Of a stretch of 36,108 nucleotides of DNA, positions 19,943-27,706 are shown piece by piece. Each line of letters opens with the position of its first letter. Position 1 is the stretch's first letter. Source of the DNA: a virus; IMG/VR virus record IMGVR_UViG_3300029258_001273, positions 1-36,108 of that record; one strand, 5' to 3'. The translations under genes were made by a program, and so were the position numbers. The notes under the pieces were generated by a model. That model made no database searches, was not told where the DNA came from, and saw nothing but the letters and a program-made list of their open reading frames with translations.

Positions 19943-21562
19943 TTAATCCTCCAATATTTGTTTAAGTTCATCAAGCAACCCGTCGGTTTGTTTGACAGGC
20001 AGTAAAGCATCATAAGATTGATGGTCGCCTAAACTCGCCTTCCTTGAACCTGCAATACCTTGAAGATAGTCTATGACCTTCTTCACCGTATCTTTGGGTA
20101 TTGGTGCCATTTCTTTCATAGGTTGTGTTTCGACAACCCCAAAGCTTGTTATTTGGAACTCCTCTACAATTTGGGAATCAACTTCGAACTTACCAACACC
20201 ACTAGGTACGACTTTAACAAGCCCATCTTCAATTAATTTTGAAATAGGAAAGTCATCTTTGTGTTTAAGAATTTTACAGTTCATAATCAATTCATTGTTA
20301 TTGTTAATTTCCAATTTTTCTACTTCTCCGATAGCTTCTTGTGAATCTTCACTTACACCCAAAGGCTGTGATGGATACAAAAGTATAGTTTTATCCTTCA
20401 CGTCATTAACCATCTTCTCGACAACTTCACGTGGGTAAATGTCGCCATTTGCTGTTGGTTCGTCCGCCTTAATACCTACTGTTGCTATAATAAAATTCTT
20501 TCTTATTGGACATTCTGCCCCATCTGGATTTCTGCAACCGATTTCATCAAGCCAAGGACATTCAATTTCTACACAACGCAACTTTTGTTTCTCATGCAAT
20601 TTTACTTCTTCCTTAGAAATATCCTCATCGTCAGTATCTTCCTCTTCCTCGGCGTCGTCACAGTAAGGTTCTTCGTAAGGGCGCGGGTCATGTATTTCGC
20701 AATATGCTGCTGCTTTCGTATTACTATAGATGAACTCGTCATAAACCTCGACTACTTCGACTTCTGGTAATGGAATCTTTTCGCCTTTGTACGTATCGTC
20801 GTATTCGATATCCTCGAATAATACAAGCAGTTCTTTTTGGAAGAACTTAAGCAGCGGAATCATAACTTGTCTAATTTGTGGGTGTGCATCTTTGTGGCAC
20901 CGAAGCTTGAGCACATGACGCCACTCACGAATAGATGCTTGCATTCCAATTACAGTTCTTAGGCAGTTAGGAAGCACCGCACGCGCTTCTTGAGGTTTTG
21001 CTCCAAATTCATTTCGAAGTGTATTGTAAGCCCACTCAGACCATAAACAGGATATGAACCACACGTCCCACGCGGTCATTGAATGTTTACTTCCTTTATC
21101 TGCATTTACAAAATGCCAAGGAGTTATTTTTGGTGCTTTACTACCAACCGAAATACATGTAACAGGTATTGGATGCGGCAATTGTATATCTTTTCTATCG
21201 TCGTCAGAAGCATCGTCATATTCGTCAAAGAAAAATGGCTCGATAAAATTAACTCCACCGAATTTTTTCTCGCTACCCTCATCACAGTACCTTGTAGACT
21301 GTTGCGCGTAAGACGCTAGTCTGTGACGCACAATTTCATGACTAATTCCGCGGTCGCAAGTGATTTCAACGGCAATAACACCGAATTCGAGCATTGCGTG
21401 ATGCCCTTTGTCTCGAAGAAACTTGATGATTTTGTCGGCAGAACCTTCGCCGATTCTATCCTCTGAGCGCCAACAACGTCGAGCGTTGATTTCAATGAGT
21501 TTTTTGATTACGTCAAATTCGTGCATTTTATACACGATTACTTTTGGATTAACTAGTTGCAT
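19943..21562 (-). CDS. thyX: ThyX thymidylate synthase with a long extra C-terminal domain
   Basis: 539 residues, about twice the usual ThyX length. The first roughly 260 residues are flavin-dependent thymidylate synthase: RHRLASYAQQSTR (79-91) is the exact ThyX signature RHRxxSxxxxSxR, and LPNCLRTVIGMQASIREWRH completes the active-site region. A Cys-containing linker follows (330-351: CVEIEC, GCRN, AECP). Residues about 357-482 begin IATVGIKADEPTANGDIYPR and end ITSFGVVETQP, reminiscent by eye of phage prohead-protease-like domains (NGRIYP...VxSRGxG). The expected catalytic His is not seen. GGAGGAAATA precedes the ATG. The N-terminal call is firm; the C-terminal one is tentative. Confidence 0.88.
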   Translation of the reverse strand: MQLVNPKVIVYKMHEFDVIKKLIEINARRCWRSEDRIGEGSADKIIKFLRDKGHHAMLEFGVIAVEITCDRGISHEIVRHRLASYAQQSTRYCDEGSEKKFGGVNFIEPFFFDEYDDASDDDRKDIQLPHPIPVTCISVGSKAPKITPWHFVNADKGSKHSMTAWDVWFISCLWSEWAYNTLRNEFGAKPQEARAVLPNCLRTVIGMQASIREWRHVLKLRCHKDAHPQIRQVMIPLLKFFQKELLVLFEDIEYDDTYKGEKIPLPEVEVVEVYDEFIYSNTKAAAYCEIHDPRPYEEPYCDDAEEEEDTDDEDISKEEVKLHEKQKLRCVEIECPWLDEIGCRNPDGAECPIRKNFIIATVGIKADEPTANGDIYPREVVEKMVNDVKDKTILLYPSQPLGVSEDSQEAIGEVEKLEINNNNELIMNCKILKHKDDFPISKLIEDGLVKVVPSGVGKFEVDSQIVEEFQITSFGVVETQPMKEMAPIPKDTVKKVIDYLQGIAGSRKASLGDHQSYDALLPVKQTDGLLDELKQILED

Positions 21563-21968
21563 TATTTCCTCCTTCTTCTAATTTTTCGTGATAAAATTCA
21601 CCTGTGGGTAACCCCGTTTTTGCGTCTATTTCTCTGAAATAAACCCCGTTGATTTCAACGTATTTCATACTATCCGGGCAAAACGCGGGGTCTTTGAATT
21701 TATCGGGAATAGCCTTTTCGTCAAAGTTAATCCACCCTCCATCAATCGGCGTCGAAAGTGCCGACAATACAAGCATTTTGTCGCCTTTAATAATATAGTA
21801 GGCTTGTCCCTTATCGTAATCGTGGAATATAACTTTATCGGCGAGCATCCACTTTCCGATAAGAGTTAATTTTTCTATGACTTTTCTCTCTAAATCATCT
21901 GGAGTATTTCCCGGCTCATGACGATTTCCCCAAGACCTGACCGCTTCTTTATCGTAGACTATTCGCAC
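21549..21968 (-). CDS. Unknown 139-residue protein
   Basis: The GTG at 21968 is preceded by GGAGG five bases upstream and follows the previous stop with one base between; the GTG at 21980 is less likely. The protein begins MRIVYDKEAVRSWGNRHEPG and has a beta-rich middle (AYYIIKGDKMLVLSAL). No recognised domain. The 3' end overlaps the ThyX start by 14 bases, so the genes are translationally coupled. Confidence 0.65.
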   Translation of the reverse strand: MRIVYDKEAVRSWGNRHEPGNTPDDLERKVIEKLTLIGKWMLADKVIFHDYDKGQAYYIIKGDKMLVLSALSTPIDGGWINFDEKAIPDKFKDPAFCPDSMKYVEINGVYFREIDAKTGLPTGEFYHEKLEEGGNNATS

Positions 21969-21969
21969 T

Positions 21970-22188
21970 TTAACCTCCACCGTTTATGATTTTATCTTTG
22001 TTAATTTTCAAATCCTTTACGATACCTATTGGTTTATCTATGCAAACCACAATTTCGTTGCCTTTTGTAAAAATAGCACTTAACGCCATTTTTACGAGTT
22101 CGTCTTGCTCTTTTGTGAGAGCAACAGGGTATACAATACCGTTCTTTTGATATACCAGTATGATACTGTCATTACTATCAGTAGGCAT
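21970..22188 (-). CDS. Unknown 72-residue protein
   Basis: Begins MPTDSNDSIILVYQKNGIVY, with a helical middle (TKEQDELVKMALSAIF) and a beta-rich second half ending INGGG. AAAGGAG lies upstream of the ATG. Its stop overlaps the ribosome site region of the next gene. No known domain seen. Confidence 0.62.
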   Translation of the reverse strand: MPTDSNDSIILVYQKNGIVYPVALTKEQDELVKMALSAIFTKGNEIVVCIDKPIGIVKDLKINKDKIINGGG

Positions 22189-22202
22189 TACAAAGCTCCT
22201 TT

Positions 22203-22523
22203 CTATGGGCGAAAGTTAATGTTAGGAGCGACGTAATTGCCTGTAAATATACCAATAACAATAAGCAAAAGTATTGCTAATGCTCCGTAAACAACACATG
22301 TCATGGTAACAGCAAACGTCCTATCGTCTTTATCAATAGCGCTTATATTTTTCATAAAGACAATCAGCCCAATCGACAATATAAGTAGTAATAGCCCACA
22401 AGTAACTATGCTAACCATCTGCTCTGCTTTATACTCAGCTATCGCTATGTCGTTATCGACATTAATGTTATACGGAAGACAACCTGTGAGAAACACTACA
22501 AGCACAAGTACTACCAACTTCAT
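22203..22523 (-). CDS. Small phage lipoprotein with two membrane helices
   Basis: 106 residues. The N-terminus MKLVVLVLVVFLTGC is a short signal peptide ending in a lipobox (LTGC, Cys15 as the lipidation site). Two hydrophobic segments follow, about 37-57 (VSIVTCGLLLLILSIGLIVF) and 70-95. The protein would be anchored in the host envelope. Phage lipoproteins of this kind are sometimes superinfection-exclusion factors or lysis accessories, but no lysis genes are next to it. AAAGGA precedes the ATG. Confidence 0.75.
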   Translation of the reverse strand: MKLVVLVLVVFLTGCLPYNINVDNDIAIAEYKAEQMVSIVTCGLLLLILSIGLIVFMKNISAIDKDDRTFAVTMTCVVYGALAILLLIVIGIFTGNYVAPNINFRP

Positions 22524-22538
22524 AATAAATCCTTTCTG

Positions 22539-23495
22539 TTATACACGGTTATTTTCTATTTTCTTGATTACTCTTAAAATAAACCCAGAAGTTTTGTTCC
22601 TAAAATCGTCGTTGATGTAATCCCCGAAATATATTTTATGAGAATTAACTTCTACAGCGTGTATTTTTCTGTCTCGCATATCGTTTTTAGTATACTCAGC
22701 ACCACTTTCATGCGGATACGTACCTTCCTCTGGATACACAATATGACTCTCAAATGGAAACGCAACGTCAACGTAACCCACCACAAATTCTAAGTAAACA
22801 CGACCAGCGTTATGCTCATATGGCGCGTCATTCCAGTCATCACCATATTGACTCCCATTTTTACCAAGGTAGAAACGAATAACATTACCCCGAGGGTCTA
22901 CATCTATGATGTTATACTCTTCTAAAAATGGCGGCGTCGCGTCTTTTTCTATCTTCTTGACTTTTTCTACCACCTCATCTAATATCTCATAGAATTCGCG
23001 GAGCGTCATTAACCGCATTTCAGGCATGTCTATACCGTTTGTATGCCCGTCACTTCCACCGCTTTGATTACACTTTTCATTATGCCAGTAAATTTCAACA
23101 AGCCGCTCAGGTTCATCTAGTTTCTTAGTGCGTTGGTTCCAACAAGTAATGTACGAATTCGTTCTTTCACTGTGTGAGAAACCGTATTTGCCTATACTGT
23201 CAACCTCAACCGCGCCTAAAGACCTCAAGAACGTTTTTACGTGTTCTTCGTTTTTAGATAAGTATTCAAGTTTACTTGAGGTATTTAGTTCATTAAGCTC
23301 TTCCCACATGTCTGTAACAGAGTTTTTAATTACGTCAAGTAACTCCATAATTTCCTTAAAGCCTTTTTCACCATAAACCCTAAGGATATTATCAACTCTG
23401 TCTGTGACTATGGTCATATCGCAAATATCGCGTGACCATAACCCAGTCTCGTCGTCAGTAATAACATCAATAGATAAAATTGGCTCACTTTGCAT
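22539..23495 (-). CDS. Conserved phage protein with a GDDWNDAPYEHNAG motif
   Basis: 318 residues from the ATG at 23495, with GGAAAGG upstream; a GTG at 23504 is possible. The C-terminal half carries a run from RFYLGKNGSQ through YGDDWNDAPYEHNAGRVYLE to FVVGYVDVAFPF. From memory this resembles a widespread uncharacterised phage domain with a near-invariant WGDDWNDxPYEHNAG core. The N-terminal half is helical (IMELLDVIKNSVTDMWEELN). The function is unknown; the two halves may be separate domains. Confidence 0.72.
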   Translation of the reverse strand: MQSEPILSIDVITDDETGLWSRDICDMTIVTDRVDNILRVYGEKGFKEIMELLDVIKNSVTDMWEELNELNTSSKLEYLSKNEEHVKTFLRSLGAVEVDSIGKYGFSHSERTNSYITCWNQRTKKLDEPERLVEIYWHNEKCNQSGGSDGHTNGIDMPEMRLMTLREFYEILDEVVEKVKKIEKDATPPFLEEYNIIDVDPRGNVIRFYLGKNGSQYGDDWNDAPYEHNAGRVYLEFVVGYVDVAFPFESHIVYPEEGTYPHESGAEYTKNDMRDRKIHAVEVNSHKIYFGDYINDDFRNKTSGFILRVIKKIENNRV

Positions 23496-23513
23496 CCCGA
23501 CCACCTTTCCGTT

Positions 23514-24086
23514 TTATAAAATACAATATAGAATAAGTATGATAACCACTACAGTAAAACATAGCGGAAATACACAACCACTTTTCTCCATCATGGCATT
23601 TTCCAATTCCCTATCAAACTCTTCCTGTGTCATATTTGGCGTATGTCTATATGGGCATTTTGTGCACTTACAATGAGCCACATCTTGCATCGGTAACGTA
23701 ACAGATTTTATAGTCTCCATGTACTTCAACTCAGAATTAAGTAGTTCTATACACTCACGCAGTGCGACTGCGTAATCTTCCACGTCCTGCGTTAGTAATT
23801 CAACAACTTTAGTTAAGTCGCTATCTAGTTCCCACGCGTCTATGATATCTGGTAAGTTTGGGTACTCTGTAGGATTAGAAATACGATGCAATTCAAATTC
23901 CAGGTAGTGTACAGCCTTTTTCAAGTCTTCCGTAGAATTATTCTTGCGGTTACGACGCGCTATGTACTTTACCACACTTCCTATCTGAAAATTTAGATTT
24001 TTACTCATTATGACTTCTATAGGCTGTACCTCTGAATCTACATAATGGTCACCACCAACTTGTTTTTTCATTACATCATCAGCCAT
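23514..24086 (-). CDS. DUF3310-domain protein with a C-terminal membrane helix
   Basis: 190 residues from the ATG at 24086 (GGAGG seven bases upstream). The N-terminal part (residues 7-66) has the DUF3310 pattern: QVGGDHY, QPIEVI, VVKYIARRNRKN, EDLKKAVHYLEFEL. This is a common phage domain sometimes called SaV-like or a nucleotide kinase homologue; its activity is uncertain. A cysteine site HCKCTKCPYRH follows at about 140. The last 20 residues are a membrane segment, CVFPLCFTVVVIILILYCIL, so the protein may be tail-anchored, which is uncommon for this domain. Confidence 0.82.
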   Translation of the reverse strand: MADDVMKKQVGGDHYVDSEVQPIEVIMSKNLNFQIGSVVKYIARRNRKNNSTEDLKKAVHYLEFELHRISNPTEYPNLPDIIDAWELDSDLTKVVELLTQDVEDYAVALRECIELLNSELKYMETIKSVTLPMQDVAHCKCTKCPYRHTPNMTQEEFDRELENAMMEKSGCVFPLCFTVVVIILILYCIL

Positions 24087-24087
24087 A

Positions 24088-24360
24088 TTAACCTCCGATA
24101 ATCTTTGTAAGCTGTTTATATAAAACTTTGGCTTCTTCAATCGTTTCTTTATCGTCAGGATGTTTTTTCCAATAGTAATCCATGTTGTTTATAGCCCATT
24201 CGTTTAATAGCAAATCAAGGCTGTCAATTAAAACCTGTAACGGCAACTCGCTGTCTTTGCATACATCTGTTCTTTTCCACCCTTCTTGTTCGTCTATTGT
24301 AATGTCCTCTAAATTAACGCCAATAGCTTCACATTCAGCAGGTATTTTATCTGCCCGCAA
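24088..24360 (-). CDS. Unknown acidic protein with uncertain start
   Basis: About 90 residues, if translation begins at TTG 24360. The TTG has no ribosome binding site and no ATG is available near the N-terminus. In the same frame, a well-placed ATG at 24432 (GAGG upstream) opens a 17-codon ORF ending in TGA at 24381-24379, after which the frame runs on as ASNCPCLRADKIPAEC. Either translation restarts after the leader, the TGA is read through, or an earlier longer gene has been broken by a nonsense mutation. The protein is helical and acidic (IDSLDLLLNEWAINNMDYYW). Unrecognised. Confidence 0.5.
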   Translation of the reverse strand: MRADKIPAECEAIGVNLEDITIDEQEGWKRTDVCKDSELPLQVLIDSLDLLLNEWAINNMDYYWKKHPDDKETIEEAKVLYKQLTKIIGG

Positions 24361-24378
24361 ACACGGACAATTTGAAGC

Positions 24379-24432
24379 TCACATATTTTTATTATGAAAC
24401 CATAATTTAGTAAGCAATAAATTTTTCCACAT
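24379..24432 (-). other. 17-codon upstream ORF or broken N-terminus, in frame with the next gene
   Basis: Reads MWKNLLLTKLWFHNKNM then TGA. It has a good ribosome site (GAGG five bases before ATG) and stays in the same frame as the gene ending at 24088. TGA is an ordinary stop elsewhere here, for example at the end of the QueC-like gene. This could be a leader peptide, a nonsense mutation or a recoded stop. Confidence 0.4.
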
Positions 24433-24444
24433 CTTAGCCTCAGA

Positions 24445-24720
24445 TTAATAAATATCAAAATCACTACTAAAATGGCAGTCGCACTCATCGCAAATCCATG
24501 TTTCGTTATCAATGTCAATTTCCATCATCATATGACAATTCGGACATTTTGTTTTGACAACGAAACGATGATTTTTGTATTCTGCCAATTTAAGGAGCGT
24601 ATCAACACACTCCCTCATATCTTCAAAATACTTGAAAATTGCTATTTCTTCTTTTTGTAAGTTCAATGGATTTTTGTGTTCATGCGAAACCCAGAATCTT
24701 TGCGTAAAATCTTTTTCCAT
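24445..24720 (-). CDS. 91-residue zinc-ribbon protein
   Basis: Begins MEKDFTQRFWVSHEHKNPLN. The helical N-terminal two-thirds are followed by a zinc ribbon: KCPNCHMMMEIDIDN then ICDECDCHF, giving two CxxC pairs 16 residues apart. GGAGG precedes the ATG. One of three adjacent small zinc-ribbon genes (24.4-25.2 kb). The role is unknown; such ribbons usually bind nucleic acid or protein partners. Confidence 0.72.
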   Translation of the reverse strand: MEKDFTQRFWVSHEHKNPLNLQKEEIAIFKYFEDMRECVDTLLKLAEYKNHRFVVKTKCPNCHMMMEIDIDNETWICDECDCHFSSDFDIY

Positions 24721-24734
24721 CTTAACCTCCGGTT

Positions 24735-24947
24735 CTACTCCATCAGCAAATCACGGATATCCTCACCACAATTCTCACAGTAAGTGGCACTAGCTTCGTT
24801 AACTTTATTACACTTGCGACACAACTTTTTTGTGTCTGGTAATGTTGACTCAGTAGCTACAAGTCTCACACCACATTTTGTGCAAAATTTCTGATATCTA
24901 TCTATAACAGCACCGCAACTACTACACTTAAGTACTTTTTGTGACAT
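24735..24947 (-). CDS. 70-residue double zinc-ribbon protein
   Basis: Starts at the ATG at 24947 (GGAGG seven bases upstream); the ATG at 24959 overlaps that site and is disfavoured. Two CxxC-CxxC ribbons: KCSSCGAVIDRYQKFCTKCG and LCRKCNKVNEASATYCENCG. This is the short double-ribbon (DZR-like) architecture common in bacteria. No further domain. Likely a structural or adaptor protein. Confidence 0.75.
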   Translation of the reverse strand: MSQKVLKCSSCGAVIDRYQKFCTKCGVRLVATESTLPDTKKLCRKCNKVNEASATYCENCGEDIRDLLME

Positions 24948-24961
24948 AATAACCTCCAAAG

Positions 24962-25159
24962 TTAACCTTTTACAATTTTATCCAGCCTCCACACTATCCT
25001 GAAATCTTTGCCGCACTCTGGACAAATCTCCCAGGTTGAAGCTTTGACATCTTTTGTCTTCTTGACGATAATATCGTCAATCCAAGCGTCCAATAGAACA
25101 CTTAGTAGTATCTTATAACCACAGTATGGACACTCATATTTACTCTCTTCTAGGCTCAA
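24962..25159 (-). CDS. Small zinc-ribbon protein with uncertain start
   Basis: No ATG occurs in the frame before the first cysteine pair. TTG at 25159 is the likeliest start, giving about 65 residues beginning (M)SLEESKYECPYCGYKILLS, but the ribosome site is weak. The ribbon is ECPYCG and then ICPECGKDFRIVW. This C-terminal pattern resembles the end of the protein at 16701-17276 (ECPHCGVLVVFQW). It overlaps the end of the flap-exonuclease gene by 20 bases in another frame. Confidence 0.55.
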   Translation of the reverse strand: MSLEESKYECPYCGYKILLSVLLDAWIDDIIVKKTKDVKASTWEICPECGKDFRIVWRLDKIVKG

Positions 25160-26093
25160 GTTTCTTAACTTTCTTAAAGTTATCTGAAGGAATTGAATGT
25201 TCCATAACACGCAACAACCTTTCGAAAATCTCACCCTCAAGCGACATACTTTTTAACTCATACTCGCGGCATATTTCTATAAACCCAGTTGGTGAGAATC
25301 TTGCTTTCACGTACAAACCCATAGCAGCTCCTGAATAGTTATCGTATGCATACTTCAACGACATAACCCTGTAATTATTTTTAATTACAGTCTCGTTCTC
25401 AATGAGTTTATCACGGTATTTCGGGCACTTATCGACATTCTTGAAAAACTTACTTAAAGACGATTCGCCAATTGCTTTTATAATCTCGTTAGACCTCTTT
25501 TCCCCTATACCACTAACACCTTTAATATTATCCGAAACATCTCCCCATAAAGCTCTTTGCATCAAATAATATTTAGGCTTTGTTGATATAAACTCGTCAA
25601 TAGGTCTATGATGAACAGGCTTAACAACTACAATCCTACGCTTTTTCGAAACCATCTGAAGAAAATCCCTGTCATTGCTATACAGGGCAAAACCATCGTC
25701 GCATTTAATTTCTCGCGTCAATTTATAAACAGCGTCATCAGCTTCAAAATTCGGTAGTACTGCAACTATGACGTTCAACTTCGGCAATACCTCTTTAAGA
25801 ATTTCTACCTGCTCCATATATGAATAGTAAAAAAGCTCTGACTCCTTACGCTTCTTACGTTGAGCCGCCCTAGTAGCTTTGTATTCTGGGCATAATTTGT
25901 ACCTAAACTTTGGTACAGAAGAGTCAAACGCAAATATAACCCTATCGTACTCCCTGTGCGAACTCAGAAACCGTCTAAGAAACAACATAACGCCATAAAC
26001 TACACCCGACAGCTTTCCAGTAGAAGTTAGCAAGTCGTATGAATGTGCAAATCTTGCGCACATATTATTTCCATCAACTATAAGAGTCGCCAT
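25140..26093 (-). CDS. 5'-3' exonuclease / flap endonuclease (FEN family)
   Basis: 317 residues. Removes RNA primers and flaps during lagging-strand synthesis, a task done by the N-terminal domain of cellular Pol I and here by a separate protein, matching the Pol in this window, which lacks that domain. Motifs: LIVDGNNMCARFAH with the first metal Asp, VIFAFDSSVPKFRYKLCPEY, NFEADDAVYKL with the metal acids, YSNDRDFLQMV, and the helix-hairpin-helix region GVSGIGEKRSNEI. The length and motif order are those of T5/Pol I-type exonucleases. AAGGTG precedes the ATG. Confidence 0.92.
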   Translation of the reverse strand: MATLIVDGNNMCARFAHSYDLLTSTGKLSGVVYGVMLFLRRFLSSHREYDRVIFAFDSSVPKFRYKLCPEYKATRAAQRKKRKESELFYYSYMEQVEILKEVLPKLNVIVAVLPNFEADDAVYKLTREIKCDDGFALYSNDRDFLQMVSKKRRIVVVKPVHHRPIDEFISTKPKYYLMQRALWGDVSDNIKGVSGIGEKRSNEIIKAIGESSLSKFFKNVDKCPKYRDKLIENETVIKNNYRVMSLKYAYDNYSGAAMGLYVKARFSPTGFIEICREYELKSMSLEGEIFERLLRVMEHSIPSDNFKKVKKLEPRRE

Positions 26094-26103
26094 ATGCTAC
26101 ACC

Positions 26104-26604
26104 TTATGGTTTATTACGTCTATTGTTGTTAATAGGATTAGTAAACTTCGCAAGCTTATTTTGCTTCCTTTTACGAAGCATTTCCTCAATATCATGAGCA
26201 GAGGTCTTAGGTGGCGATTTTCGCTTGCTCTCTTCTATATGGTTAACCGCAGTTTCAATTATCTCTTTGAGATGTTCAACTCCGTCAATTTTCTCAACGG
26301 ACTTAAGCAAAAAAGAGTCATCCGTAAATGATTTAGCGTCAGACATTGATTCAACTATAGTTCCAGGATACATACGCCAGTATTTTGAGAGCTCTTCAAC
26401 TACAGATTCCTTAGTAAGACCCTCGCACATCTTTACCCTTACAGACGTACTAGCTATTATGTCCGTATCCAATGACACCAAAACAATCCCACATAGAACT
26501 ATTATATCCTCAGTTCGTAGTTCATTCGGGGGCAACTCTTTAATAAATATACTGAGCGCTCCAGCTTTCAGGAAATCCACTAGTTTATCAAATATAATTA
26601 ACAT
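26104..26604 (-). CDS. Unknown 166-residue protein between ParB and FEN
   Basis: Begins MLIIFDKLVDFLKAGALSIF. The middle has a beta-strand stretch (IIVLCGIVLVSLDTDII) and a helix (VVEELSKYWRMY). The C-terminus is strongly basic (MLRKRKQNKLAKF...NNNRRNKP), suggesting nucleic acid contact. It lies between ParB and the flap exonuclease, in the replication operon, with AAGGGGG before the ATG. I do not recognise the family. Confidence 0.68.
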   Translation of the reverse strand: MLIIFDKLVDFLKAGALSIFIKELPPNELRTEDIIVLCGIVLVSLDTDIIASTSVRVKMCEGLTKESVVEELSKYWRMYPGTIVESMSDAKSFTDDSFLLKSVEKIDGVEHLKEIIETAVNHIEESKRKSPPKTSAHDIEEMLRKRKQNKLAKFTNPINNNRRNKP

Positions 26605-26615
26605 GAAACCCCCTT

Positions 26616-27683
26616 CTATTCGTACTCTTCGTCGTCGTCATCTTCGTACTCTTCGTCGTCTTCGTCCTCGACTTCATCATCCTCTTCGTACTCTTCCTCA
26701 TCGGCGTCCTCGTCTTCTTCGTATTCGGAAGTCTCGTCATCTTCTTCGCCTTCTTCTTCAGGTTCACTGTGCTCCAACTCTTCCCACTCCGAATCTATGA
26801 ACTCTATCTGTTCTAGAAACACTTTGTCCTCGATATCAATAAAGTCAATTTCTCCCAATGTCCACAGTAGCGTAGCTATAATGTGGAGAATGTTAGCTTG
26901 AACAGTTTTCTTTTTCTCATTTTTGTAATCGTCGTAAAAGTTAAGAATAGCGTTGCGGATGTCCTTGTTCGTGCGGTTCTTTGTGATATACTCAATATCG
27001 ACTTTATCAGACTTCTTTTTAACGCTTATTTTCTCAAGCATTGAGTCTAACTGAGCTTTATTCGCAATATTGTCGATATTCTTAAACACAGCATTTCTTT
27101 CTTTCTCTGGTAAATCAGCTATAGCCATAGCAGCATTAGCCGACAGTAAGCTAGAACGAACATTGTCCCTAACCCTGTCAGGCAACTCCAAAATCTTAAG
27201 TGTACGACTAACTTTAGTCCTGGACAGTCCACTTTGAAGAGCAATCTCCGTAATATTATACCCTTCCTCCTTAAGTCGATTAAACGCTATAGCTTCCTCA
27301 ATAGGAGTTAGGTTATACCTGCTATCAGACGAATTCTCGGCTATAGCTATTAACAACGCCTGATTTGCATCTTTAACGTCAGTTCTAACAGTAACTGGAA
27401 CTTCAGTCATACCAGCTTCAACAGCAGCTTTGAGACGACGATGCCCACATATTAAGTAGTACACACTGTCCTTTACCCACACAACCAAATTTTCGATAAT
27501 TCCGTTCTTCTTTATGCTATCAACCAAAGCTTTGAGAGCTCCCAGGTTCTCCCTTGGATTAAATCCCTCAATTACCTCAATATCGTTTATAGGAAGCCAC
27601 ACCATAGTCGCACTTGAAACCGGCGACTCTTTCTTGCTCTTTGCTTTAGACTTCCCTTTACTATTTTTCTTCGATTTAGCCAT
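26616..27683 (-). CDS. ParB/Spo0J-family partition or regulatory protein
   Basis: 355 residues. Domains: basic N-terminus (1-20); ParB N-terminal CTPase-like domain with LPINDIEVIEGFNPRENL, ICGHRRLKAAVEAG (80-91; GHRR replaces the usual GERR) and AENSSDSRYNLTPIEEA (115-131, the ENxxR-type motif); a helix-turn-helix at 143-165 (ITEIALQSGLSRTKVSRTLK); and a very acidic tail at 303-355. No ParA is visible. It may act in segregation of a plasmid-like state, nucleoid organisation or regulation. The three-copy repeat is a candidate binding site. Confidence 0.88.
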   Translation of the reverse strand: MAKSKKNSKGKSKAKSKKESPVSSATMVWLPINDIEVIEGFNPRENLGALKALVDSIKKNGIIENLVVWVKDSVYYLICGHRRLKAAVEAGMTEVPVTVRTDVKDANQALLIAIAENSSDSRYNLTPIEEAIAFNRLKEEGYNITEIALQSGLSRTKVSRTLKILELPDRVRDNVRSSLLSANAAMAIADLPEKERNAVFKNIDNIANKAQLDSMLEKISVKKKSDKVDIEYITKNRTNKDIRNAILNFYDDYKNEKKKTVQANILHIIATLLWTLGEIDFIDIEDKVFLEQIEFIDSEWEELEHSEPEEEGEEDDETSEYEEDEDADEEEYEEDDEVEDEDDEEYEDDDDEEYE

Positions 27684-27706
27684 GTTATTACCTTTCGTGT
27701 AATTTA

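Noticed and set aside
24309-24518. Minus-strand 69-codon frame with a hydrophobic segment
   Set aside because: Overlaps the zinc-ribbon gene at 24445-24720 and the next gene; no ribosome site; looks like a frame shadow.
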